NCBI RefSeq assembly: GCF_008329905.1
Contig: NZ_CP032155.1
Location: forward strand, 1,798,001 to 1,862,000
Direction of reading: 5' to 3'
DNA length: 64,000 nt
From: Mycobacterium sp. ELW1
Lineage (GTDB): Bacteria; Actinomycetota; Actinomycetes; Mycobacteriales; Mycobacteriaceae
Positions 57,549 through 64,000 of the stretch are shown here, one piece after another. Each line of letters starts with the position of its first letter. Position 1 is the stretch's first letter. The position numbers and the translations under genes are program-made. Below the pieces are notes generated by a model. That model made no database searches. It saw only the letters and a list, made by a program, of their open reading frames with translations, and was not told the origin of the DNA.

Positions 57549-59149
57549 GCGGGCACGGCCAGGCGGGTGGGCTCTTCGTGGCCGCGCAGCGTCACCGCGT
57601 CGGTCAGGACCCAGTGGGCGCGCTCGGAATCGCCGGCACGCTCGACGGTCGTTGCCGTCGCCAGCAGGCGGCTTTCGGTGGACTTGGCAAGCTCGGACAG
57701 GCGCGCGGCCTCATTGACCGGCCCGCCGATCACCGTGTATTCGAATCGCTCATTGGCGCCGACGTTACCGGCTACGACCTGACCGGCCGCCACCCCCAGG
57801 CCGGCCGGGCACTCGGGTACCTCCCGCTCGAGGCGCTGCATGATCGTGCGAGCAGCGGCCAGCGCGTCGTCTTCCGGGCTGTCGAGCGTGACGGGCGCTC
57901 CGAACACCGCCAGCGTGGCGTCGCCTTCGAACTTGTTGAGCAGACCGTTGTGCCGGTTGACCTCTTCGACGATCACGGAGAAGAACCGGTTGAGCAGGTC
58001 GACCACCTCGATCGGGGGCAGCGTGCCGACCAATTGCGTGGAGCCGACGATGTCGACGAAAAGCACTGCCACGTGCCGCTCTTCACCGCCGAGCTGTGGC
58101 TTCTGCATCTCGGCGGCCGCGGCGACCTCGCGGCCGACGTGTCGGCCGAACAGGTCGCGCACCCGTTCGCGCTCCCGCAGGCCGGCGACCATCGAGTTGA
58201 ATCCCCGTTGTAGCTCACCGAGTTCGGTGCCGTCGAACACAACCACGCTCGCCTTGAAGTCGCCGTCCTCGACGCGTTTGAGCGCGGAACGCACCATCCG
58301 TACCGGGGTCGCGGTGATCCACGCCAGCACCCACATCAGAAGGAACCCGAACACCAGCGTGGCGAACGAGACGACCAGGATCGCGACCTCCAACTGCGTC
58401 TTGGTCAGGTTGTCCAAGACCAGCGAGAAGAACGCCGTCAGCCCGATGCCGATGACGGGCACGCCCGAGCCCAGCATCCACACTGTCATCGTGCGGCCCA
58501 TGATTCCCGGCGCCAGCCGGTGCGGCGGCGGCCCGGCCGCCAGCGCCAGTGCCGCGACGGGGCGCAGCGCGAACTCGGTGGCCAGGTAGGCGCCGGTCGC
58601 CACCATCACCCCGATGAAACCGGTCACCAGCAAGATCCGGGGAATGAAGTTGGTGTCGTACAAGCCGTACAGAATGGTGAATATGACGGTGCCGACCGTC
58701 CAGAGCGACAGCTGGGCCAGCGCGACGCGCCATGGGGTGGAGAATGCGTTGCGCTGGTCGACGCGGGTCGGCGTCCGTCCCTCGGCCGCCCAGCGAAGGT
58801 CCTTGACCGTGCGGGTGGTGATCCACCAGCTGCCGAATGCCAGCGCGGCGGCCGCATACGCGGGTGCCACCCCGAAGGTGAGCCAGGCCGGCACGTCGGT
58901 GAACACGCTGGGCACCGGATAGGCCACGCTGACCAGCAGGGCCGCGATCAGGACGCCGATGACGTTCACCGTCAGCAGCGACACCGTGACCAACGTCTGG
59001 ATCCGGACCCGGCGGCGGGCCGGGCTCTCGCTGACCCGACCCAGGATCAGCGAGCCATAGGCCGGTGTGCCAACCAATCGGCCGCTCTGCCTGGTCAGCC
59101 GTTCCAGAACCCGGCCCAACCGCTGCGCGAGGCTCGGAGGGGAAGTCAT
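57545..59149 (-). CDS. Membrane adenylate cyclase, class III with HAMP domain (Rv1318c-1320c family)
   Basis: A 534-residue cyclase. Residues 45-270 hold about six membrane helices, then a HAMP linker (ITATPVRMVRSALKRVEDGD) and a C-terminal class III catalytic domain (about 350-525). Metal-binding Asp is in VAVLFVDIVGSTQL, the substrate Lys and second Asp in LLNKFEGDATLAVFG, and the transition-state Asn/Arg in GGPVNEAARLSELAK, so all core catalytic residues are present. M. tuberculosis has three copies here (Rv1318c-Rv1320c); this genome has one. It is divergent from nucS by 49 bases. Confidence 0.94.
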   Translation of the reverse strand: MTSPPSLAQRLGRVLERLTRQSGRLVGTPAYGSLILGRVSESPARRRVRIQTLVTVSLLTVNVIGVLIAALLVSVAYPVPSVFTDVPAWLTFGVAPAYAAAALAFGSWWITTRTVKDLRWAAEGRTPTRVDQRNAFSTPWRVALAQLSLWTVGTVIFTILYGLYDTNFIPRILLVTGFIGVMVATGAYLATEFALRPVAALALAAGPPPHRLAPGIMGRTMTVWMLGSGVPVIGIGLTAFFSLVLDNLTKTQLEVAILVVSFATLVFGFLLMWVLAWITATPVRMVRSALKRVEDGDFKASVVVFDGTELGELQRGFNSMVAGLRERERVRDLFGRHVGREVAAAAEMQKPQLGGEERHVAVLFVDIVGSTQLVGTLPPIEVVDLLNRFFSVIVEEVNRHNGLLNKFEGDATLAVFGAPVTLDSPEDDALAAARTIMQRLEREVPECPAGLGVAAGQVVAGNVGANERFEYTVIGGPVNEAARLSELAKSTESRLLATATTVERAGDSERAHWVLTDAVTLRGHEEPTRLAVPA

Positions 59150-59186
59150 GGTGGTGTCAGCCTAATTCGCCGGGGCCGGTAGACCC

Positions 59187-59198
59187 TAAGCTTGTGCG
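59187..59198 (+). promoter_or_regulatory. Likely leaderless promoter of nucS
   Basis: TAAGCT (59187-59192) fits the mycobacterial -10 form TAnnnT and ends six bases before the GTG of nucS, with no Shine-Dalgarno sequence between. Transcription would start at or next to the start codon, as in many mycobacterial leaderless genes. Confidence 0.45.
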
Positions 59199-59873
59199 GT
59201 GCGCCTCGTGATCGCCCAATGCACCGTCGACTACGTCGGCCGCCTCACCGCTCACCTGCCGTCAGCGCGCCGGCTGCTGCTGATCAAGGCCGACGGGTCG
59301 GTCAGCATCCACGCCGACGACCGTGCCTACAAGCCGCTGAACTGGATGAGCCCGCCGTGCTGGCTGACCGAAGACGCCAAGGACGACTCTTTGCCGGTCT
59401 GGGTGGTGGAGAACAAGGCCGGTGAGCAGTTGCGGATCACTATCGAGAGCGTTGAGCACGACTCCAGTCACGAGCTCGGGATCGATCCCGGCCTGGTGAA
59501 GGACGGCGTCGAAGCGCATCTGCAGAAGCTGCTGGCCGAGCACATCGAGCTTCTGGGTGACGGCTACACCCTGGTCCGCCGCGAGTTCATGACGGCGATC
59601 GGCCCGGTGGACATCCTCTGTCGCGACGATGAGGGCCGCACGGTCGCCGTCGAGATCAAGCGTCGCGGTGAGATCGACGGCGTGGAGCAGTTGACGCGCT
59701 ATCTCGAGTTGCTCAACCGGGACAGTCTGCTGGCGCCGGTGACCGGGGTGTTCGCCGCCCAGCAGATCAAGCCGCAGGCCCGAACGCTGGCCACCGATCG
59801 CGGGATTCGTTGTCTGACTTTGGATTACGACGTCATGCGGGGGATGGACAGCGACGAGTTGCGGCTCTTCTGA
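59199..59873 (+). CDS. nucS: Mismatch-specific endonuclease NucS (EndoMS)
   Basis: A 224-residue endonuclease that replaces MutS-MutL mismatch repair in mycobacteria, cutting at mismatches in concert with the sliding clamp. The N-terminal DNA-binding and dimer domain (about 1-115) is followed by a nuclease domain with the metal motif [22 protein letters not shown] (read as DILC...VEIK), then QLTRYLELL. The C-terminal LRLF is typical. The start is GTG at 59199, probably leaderless. Its stop overlaps the next start by one base (TGATG). Confidence 0.96.
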   Translation: MRLVIAQCTVDYVGRLTAHLPSARRLLLIKADGSVSIHADDRAYKPLNWMSPPCWLTEDAKDDSLPVWVVENKAGEQLRITIESVEHDSSHELGIDPGLVKDGVEAHLQKLLAEHIELLGDGYTLVRREFMTAIGPVDILCRDDEGRTVAVEIKRRGEIDGVEQLTRYLELLNRDSLLAPVTGVFAAQQIKPQARTLATDRGIRCLTLDYDVMRGMDSDELRLF

Positions 59874-60169
59874 TGCCGCGGCGCAGGCCACCTCGCCCCA
59901 GCGGCACCGGGTTTCCGCCGCTACCGATGCAGCGGCGCGTGGAGTCGGGCGCCGACGGATTCGACTACGAAGTGCGATCCATACCGGGTGCGCGGGCGGT
60001 CAAGACCTACCGATGCCCCGGGTGCGATCACGAAATCCGCTCGGGCGTCGCGCATGTGGCGGTGTGGCGAGTAGAGGATGGCGAAGCCGCGATCGAGGAC
60101 CGACGGCACTGGCACACTGCCTGCTGGGCGAACCGCGCCAACCGCGGGCCGACTCGCAAGTGGTCGTAG
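59873..60169 (+). CDS. Small CxxC/HxH protein coupled to nucS (Rv1322-like)
   Basis: A 98-residue basic protein of unknown function. After a Pro/Arg-rich start come TYRCPGCDHEIRSGVAHVAV and RRHWHTACWANR, a CxxC plus HxH..C set that could bind one zinc. The ATG overlaps the nucS stop by one base, so the two are translated together, and the pair is conserved in M. tuberculosis (Rv1321-Rv1322). The coupling suggests a role beside NucS in DNA repair, but nothing else in the sequence proves it. Confidence 0.85.
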   Translation: MPRRRPPRPSGTGFPPLPMQRRVESGADGFDYEVRSIPGARAVKTYRCPGCDHEIRSGVAHVAVWRVEDGEAAIEDRRHWHTACWANRANRGPTRKWS

Positions 60170-60183
60170 AAACCGGGCGCGAC

Positions 60184-60654
60184 CTAGTGCGACGCGGCGG
60201 GCTCGACGAGTTCCACCAGAACGCCGCCGGCGTCCTTGGGGTGGATGAAGTTGATCCGCGAGTTCGCGGTTCCACGGCGCGGTGCGTCGTAGATCAACCG
60301 AACACCCTGGTTGCGGAGCTGTTCGGAGATGGCGTCCAGGTCGCTGACCCGGTAGGCCATCTGCTGGATGCCGGGGCCGCGCTTGTCGATGAACTTGGCG
60401 ATCGTCGAGGTCTCGTCCAGGGGCGCCATCAACTGGATCTGGGCGCAGTCCGGGGCGGCGTTCTTCAGCGACAGCATGGCCTCGCGAATGCCCTGGTCGG
60501 TGTTGATTTCCTCGTGGACCAGGATCATCCCGAGGTGCTCGTGGTACCACTGGATGGCCGCATCGAGATCCGGCACCGCGATGCCGACATGGTCTACGGC
60601 CGTGACGAGCGCACTGGCCAGAACTGGACGGGCGTCAACTTGCTCAGCGGTCAT
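60184..60654 (-). CDS. mce: Methylmalonyl-CoA epimerase
   Basis: A 156-residue vicinal-oxygen-chelate fold enzyme that interconverts (R)- and (S)-methylmalonyl-CoA. The metal ligands are in AVDHVGIAVPDLDAA, QIQLMAPLDETS and GVLVELVEP, with GPGIQQMAYRVSDLDA between. The start is the ATG at 60654; longer frames lack similarity. It supplies the (S)-form used for methyl-branched lipids, or channels propionate to succinyl-CoA with the B12-dependent mutase. Confidence 0.95.
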   Translation of the reverse strand: MTAEQVDARPVLASALVTAVDHVGIAVPDLDAAIQWYHEHLGMILVHEEINTDQGIREAMLSLKNAAPDCAQIQLMAPLDETSTIAKFIDKRGPGIQQMAYRVSDLDAISEQLRNQGVRLIYDAPRRGTANSRINFIHPKDAGGVLVELVEPAASH

Positions 60655-60746
60655 AACGCAAAGGTAACCTAACCACATCGGATTCAACACTGGGGGATCC
60701 GTGGATAGCCGCCTCGGGGCGGCTCGAAACGCTCTTGGAGGTAGGT

Positions 60747-61928
60747 ATGACGACGTCGGTGATCGTTGCTGGAGCACGCACCCCCATCGGAAAACTGATG
60801 GGTTCACTCAAAGACTTTTCCGGCAGCGATCTGGGCGGGATCGCGATCAAGGGCGCCCTGGAGAAGGCCGGAGTCCCGGCGTCGCTAGTCGACTACGTGA
60901 TCATGGGCCAGGTGCTGACCGCCGGCGCCGGCCAGATGCCGGCCCGCCAGGCCGCCATCGCCGGCGGTATCGGGTGGGACGTGCCCGCCCTGAGCATCAA
61001 CAAGATGTGCCTGTCCGGGATCGATTCGATCGCCCTGGCCGATCAGCTGATCCGGGCCGGTGAGTTCGACGTCGTGGTGGCCGGCGGCCAGGAGTCGATG
61101 ACCAAGGCCCCGCACCTGCTGATCAACAGTCGCGAGGGCTACAAGTACGGCGACGTAACCGTGCTCGACTCCATGGCGTATGACGGCCTGCACGACGTGT
61201 TCACCGACCAGCCGATGGGCGCGCTCACCGAGCAGCGCAACGACACCGACAAGTTCACCCGGCAGGAGCAGGACGAGTTCGCCGCCAGCTCGCATCAGAA
61301 GGCGGCCGCGGCCTGGAAGGACGGCGTTTTCGCCGACGAGGTCGTGCCGGTCAAGATCCCGCAGCGCAAGGGCGACCCGATCGAGTTCGGCGAGGACGAG
61401 GGAATCCGGGCCAACACCACGGCCGAATCGCTGTCCGGCCTGCGGCCGGCGTTCCGCAAGGACGGCACGATCACGGCAGGATCGGCCTCTCAGATCTCCG
61501 ACGGGGGTTGCGCGGTCGTGGTGATGAGCAAGGCCAAGGCGCAGCAGCTCGGGCTGAGCTGGCTGTGCGAGATCGGTGCCCACGGTGTGGTCGCGGGTCC
61601 GGATTCCACGTTGCAGTCGCAGCCGGCCAATGCGATCAAGAAGGCCGTCGCGCGCGAGGGCATTGGGCTCGACGACCTCGATGTTATTGAGATCAACGAG
61701 GCGTTCTCCGCTGTCGCGCTGGCCTCCACGAAGGAACTGGGTGTGGACGCCGAGCGGGTCAACCGCAACGGCGGTGCGATCGCGGTCGGCCATCCCATCG
61801 GCATGTCGGGTGCGCGGATCACGCTGCACGCGGCGCTGGAGCTCTCCCGGCGTGGATCGGGTTACGCCGTGGCCGCGCTCTGCGGGGCGGGTGGCCAGGG
61901 CGATGCGCTGATCCTGCGGGCGGGGTAA
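60747..61928 (+). CDS. fadA4: Acetyl-CoA C-acetyltransferase (thiolase)
   Basis: A 393-residue thiolase that joins two acetyl-CoA or cleaves acetoacetyl-CoA. The nucleophilic Cys is in [15 protein letters not shown] (about residue 92), the His in [16 protein letters not shown] (about 350) and the second Cys in [14 protein letters not shown] (about 380). TTGGAGGT before the ATG at 60747 is a clear ribosome site. It is the counterpart of Rv1323 and lies divergent from the epimerase gene. Confidence 0.95.
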   Translation: MTTSVIVAGARTPIGKLMGSLKDFSGSDLGGIAIKGALEKAGVPASLVDYVIMGQVLTAGAGQMPARQAAIAGGIGWDVPALSINKMCLSGIDSIALADQLIRAGEFDVVVAGGQESMTKAPHLLINSREGYKYGDVTVLDSMAYDGLHDVFTDQPMGALTEQRNDTDKFTRQEQDEFAASSHQKAAAAWKDGVFADEVVPVKIPQRKGDPIEFGEDEGIRANTTAESLSGLRPAFRKDGTITAGSASQISDGGCAVVVMSKAKAQQLGLSWLCEIGAHGVVAGPDSTLQSQPANAIKKAVAREGIGLDDLDVIEINEAFSAVALASTKELGVDAERVNRNGGAIAVGHPIGMSGARITLHAALELSRRGSGYAVAALCGAGGQGDALILRAG

Positions 61929-61987
61929 CCAGCTCCGGTCAACGACGCGGCGTAGTAGCTGGCGCGCCGCTGCGGCACAATGGCTTC

Positions 61988-62362
61988 ATGACGAGCACTT
62001 TTGACATCCGAAGCACGGCCGGGCGGTTCCGGTTGGTGGCGCTGGCCGAAGCCGTGAGCTGGGTCGGACTGCTGGTCGGGATGTACTTCAAGTACCTGGG
62101 CAGCCCGCGTACCGAGATCGGCGTGAAGGTTTTCGGCATGGCCCACGGGGTGGTGTTCATCGCGTTTGTGATCACTGCTCTCATGGTGGGCATCGCCTAT
62201 AAGTGGGGTGTAGTCACGTGGTTGCTGGCGTTGCTGGGCAGCATCGTGCCGCTCGGCAGTGTGATTTTCCTCATATGGGCTGATCGAACGGCGAAATTGG
62301 GTCCGGCGGCGGCTCCTGCGGCTTCTGGTCAGCCACTCGATTCGGCACCGTCGACGACGTGA
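61988..62362 (+). CDS. DUF3817 integral membrane protein
   Basis: A 124-residue protein with three hydrophobic helices (LVALAEAVSWVGLLVGMYFK; VFGMAHGVVFIAFVITALMV; VVTWLLALLGSIVPLGSVIF) and a short Pro/Ala tail. The EAVSW..GMYFKY and MAHGVVF motifs fit the DUF3817 family. There is no assigned function. It precedes the chaperedoxin gene by 13 bases and may share its transcript. It is not at this position in M. tuberculosis. Confidence 0.85.
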   Translation: MTSTFDIRSTAGRFRLVALAEAVSWVGLLVGMYFKYLGSPRTEIGVKVFGMAHGVVFIAFVITALMVGIAYKWGVVTWLLALLGSIVPLGSVIFLIWADRTAKLGPAAAPAASGQPLDSAPSTT

Positions 62363-62375
62363 CAGACTTGGAAAC

Positions 62376-63272
62376 GTGACGCGTCCACGCCCCCAGATCG
62401 GCCCGGCCCTGGCCGCCGGCGCCGTCGACCTGTCCGGCCTCAAGCAGCGGGCTCAGCAGCCCGCGGACGGTGCGACCGCCCCCAGTGGCGGTGTCGAGGT
62501 CACCGAGGCCAATTTCGAATCCAAAGTGCTGGTCCGCTCCGGTCAGCTGCCGGTCGTCGTGGTGTTGTGGTCGCCGCGCAGCGACGCCTCGGTGCAGTTG
62601 GGTGAGGTGCTCGCCGCGTTGGCTGCCGACGACAACGGGAAGTGGTCGTTGGCAACGGTCAACGTCGATGTGGTCCCGCGGGTTGCTCAGATGTTCGGCA
62701 TCGAGGCGGTGCCGACTGTGGTGGCCTTGGCCGCCGGGCAACCGTTGGCCAGCTTCCAGGGCATGCAGCCCCCCGAGCAGTTGCGGCGATGGGTCGACTC
62801 ACTGCTGCAGGCGACAGCCGGAAAGCTCTCCGGCTCAGGCGATTCCGAGGAAGAGGCAGCCGCCGACCCGGCGCTGGAGCAGGCCCGGGAATTGCTCGAG
62901 TCCGGCGATTTCGCGGCCGCGGCCGCGGCGTATCAGGCGATACTCGACGTCGATCCGCAGCACGCCGAAGCCAAGGGTGCGCTGCGGCAGATGACCTTCC
63001 TGCAGCGCGCCACCGAGCAGCGCCCCGACGCCGTGGCGGTGGCCGACGCCGCGCCCGACGACATCGACGCGGCCTTCGCCGCCGCGGACGTGCAGATCCT
63101 CAATCAGGACGTCGTCCCGGCCTTCGACCGACTGATCGCGCTGGTGCGCAAGACATCCGACGACGAGCGCACCAGGGTGCGCACCCGGCTGATCGAACTG
63201 TTCGAGCTGTTCGATCCCGCCGACCCCGATGTCATCACCGGCCGGCGCAATCTGGCCAACGCGCTGTACTAG
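62376..63272 (+). CDS. CnoX/YbbN-like thioredoxin-TPR protein without CxxC
   Basis: A 298-residue protein corresponding to Rv1324. Residues 40-150 form a thioredoxin fold, but the active-site motif is replaced by WSPRSDAS, so it cannot do thiol exchange. Residues 165-298 are TPR-like helices ([40 protein letters not shown]). Related CnoX proteins are co-chaperones that hold stressed proteins for GroEL/DnaK. GTG at 62376 is the start. Its stop overlaps the convergent glgB stop: both TAG codons share the palindrome CTAG. Confidence 0.9.
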   Translation: MTRPRPQIGPALAAGAVDLSGLKQRAQQPADGATAPSGGVEVTEANFESKVLVRSGQLPVVVVLWSPRSDASVQLGEVLAALAADDNGKWSLATVNVDVVPRVAQMFGIEAVPTVVALAAGQPLASFQGMQPPEQLRRWVDSLLQATAGKLSGSGDSEEEAAADPALEQARELLESGDFAAAAAAYQAILDVDPQHAEAKGALRQMTFLQRATEQRPDAVAVADAAPDDIDAAFAAADVQILNQDVVPAFDRLIALVRKTSDDERTRVRTRLIELFELFDPADPDVITGRRNLANALY

Positions 63273-64000
63273 TCCGCGGCCGTCGCGGGTTCCAGCCAGA
63301 TCGCCGAGTTCGGCGGCAGCACCAGCGTCGCCGACGCCGGCCGACCGTGCCAGGGCTCGTCGGTTGCCTCGACGGCGCCGAAGTTGCCCGCCCCGGCACC
63401 GTTGTAGACCGTCGCGTCGCTGTTGAGCACCTCGCGCCAGGTTCCGGTGTGCGGCAGGCCAAGCCGGTAGCGGCTGTGCTCCGCTCCGGAGAAGTTGAAC
63501 ACGCACGCCAGCACCGAGCCGTCGCTGCCGTATCGCAGAAAGCTCAGCACATTGTTTGCCGAGTCGTTGGCGTCGATCCAGGAGTAGCCCTCCGGCTTGG
63601 TGTCCTGGCTCCACAACGAGGGGCGGTTGCGGTAGAGCTCGTTGAGGTCGGCGACGAAACGCTGAATCCCGGTGGAGTAGCTGTTCTCGTCGAGCTGGTA
63701 CCAGTCGACGCCGCGTTCCTCCGACCATTCCGCGCGCTGACCGAACTCCTGGCCCATGAACAGCAGCTGCTTGCCGGGGTGGGCCCACTGGTAGGCCAGC
63801 AGGCTGCGCAGCCCGGCCGCCTTGACGTGGTCGTTGCCGGGCATCCGGCCCCACAGGGTGCCCTTGCCGTGCACCACCTCGTCGTGGCTGATCGGCAGGA
63901 CGAAGTTCTCACTGAACGCGTAGAGCAACGAGAACGTCAGCTCGCCGTGGTGATAGGTGCGATAGATCGGGTCGCGGCTGATGTAGTCGAGGGTGTCGTG
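63269..64000 (-). CDS. glgB: 1,4-alpha-glucan branching enzyme, C-terminal part
   Basis: The last 243 residues of a GH13 branching enzyme that makes alpha-1,6 branches in glycogen and related glucans; the start lies beyond base 64000. The conserved region IV HD pair is in [15 protein letters not shown] and is followed by [21 protein letters not shown] and the C-terminal all-beta domain ([10 protein letters not shown]). The nucleophile and acid catalyst lie outside the window. It is the counterpart of Rv1326c. Confidence 0.97.
   Translation of the reverse strand, partial: HDTLDYISRDPIYRTYHHGELTFSLLYAFSENFVLPISHDEVVHGKGTLWGRMPGNDHVKAAGLRSLLAYQWAHPGKQLLFMGQEFGQRAEWSEERGVDWYQLDENSYSTGIQRFVADLNELYRNRPSLWSQDTKPEGYSWIDANDSANNVLSFLRYGSDGSVLACVFNFSGAEHSRYRLGLPHTGTWREVLNSDATVYNGAGAGNFGAVEATDEPWHGRPASATLVLPPNSAIWLEPATAAD

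Overview
The window is high-GC actinobacterial DNA from a mycobacterium. Evidence for this is the order argS-lysA-hom-thrC-thrB-rho, rpmE-prfA-prmC-sua5-wecA, atpI-atpBEFHAGDC, murA-rrs-rrl-rrf, ogt-adaA/alkA, nucS, fadA4 and glgB, which follows the Mycobacterium tuberculosis chromosome from Rv1292 to Rv1326c. Other signs are the fused b-delta ATP synthase subunit, an Asp in place of the catalytic Cys of MurA, NucS in place of MutSL, and a Mas-like polyketide synthase. The 16S gene has the short helix-18 form and the 16S-23S spacer is about 400 bp, so the organism looks like a rapid grower (Mycolicibacterium type). I cannot name the species.

Bases 1-15821 are an accessory lipid/peptide region. 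The end of a nonribosomal peptide synthetase (NRPS) activates a predicted threonine, epimerises it, and stops in an unusual C-T module with no adenylation or release domain. It is followed by a diiron-type hydrolase-family protein, a membrane methyltransferase, a Mas/Pks5-like KS-AT-DH-ER-KR-ACP synthase and a divergent fatty acyl-AMP ligase (FAAL). Together they suggest a methyl-branched lipid, possibly joined to a peptide. Bases 15823-20285 hold secreted low-complexity proteins: a signal-peptide PGRS-like protein broken by one frameshift, and two paralogous secreted proteins with glycine-rich beta-solenoid-like repeats.

Bases 20772-29744 carry tRNA-Arg(CCG), a 35-bp tandem repeat, argS, the lysine/threonine genes in overlapping order, and rho with a NQNRGD-repeat N-terminal region. 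An intact IS481-family element sits right after rho, in a site matching NCTAGN, with a 6-bp duplication that also supplies the transposase stop codon. A lipoprotein, a TetR regulator and a divergent acyl-CoA ligase separate rho from rpmE.

Bases 34270-47024 contain L31, RF1, PrmC (3' frameshifted in a C run), threonylcarbamoyl-AMP synthase, WecA, the ATP synthase operon and a DUF2550 gene. Then come a cobalamin adenosyltransferase, murA and a complete rRNA operon with two promoters, antitermination leader and UUCG terminator.

Bases 54587-64000 hold alkylation repair (ogt, adaA-alkA with a likely PafBC-type damage promoter), a truncated HD-domain remnant, a hemolysin III-type protein coupled to a membrane adenylate cyclase, nucS and its small zinc-motif partner, methylmalonyl-CoA epimerase, thiolase, a DUF3817 protein, a CnoX-like chaperedoxin and the 3' part of glgB.
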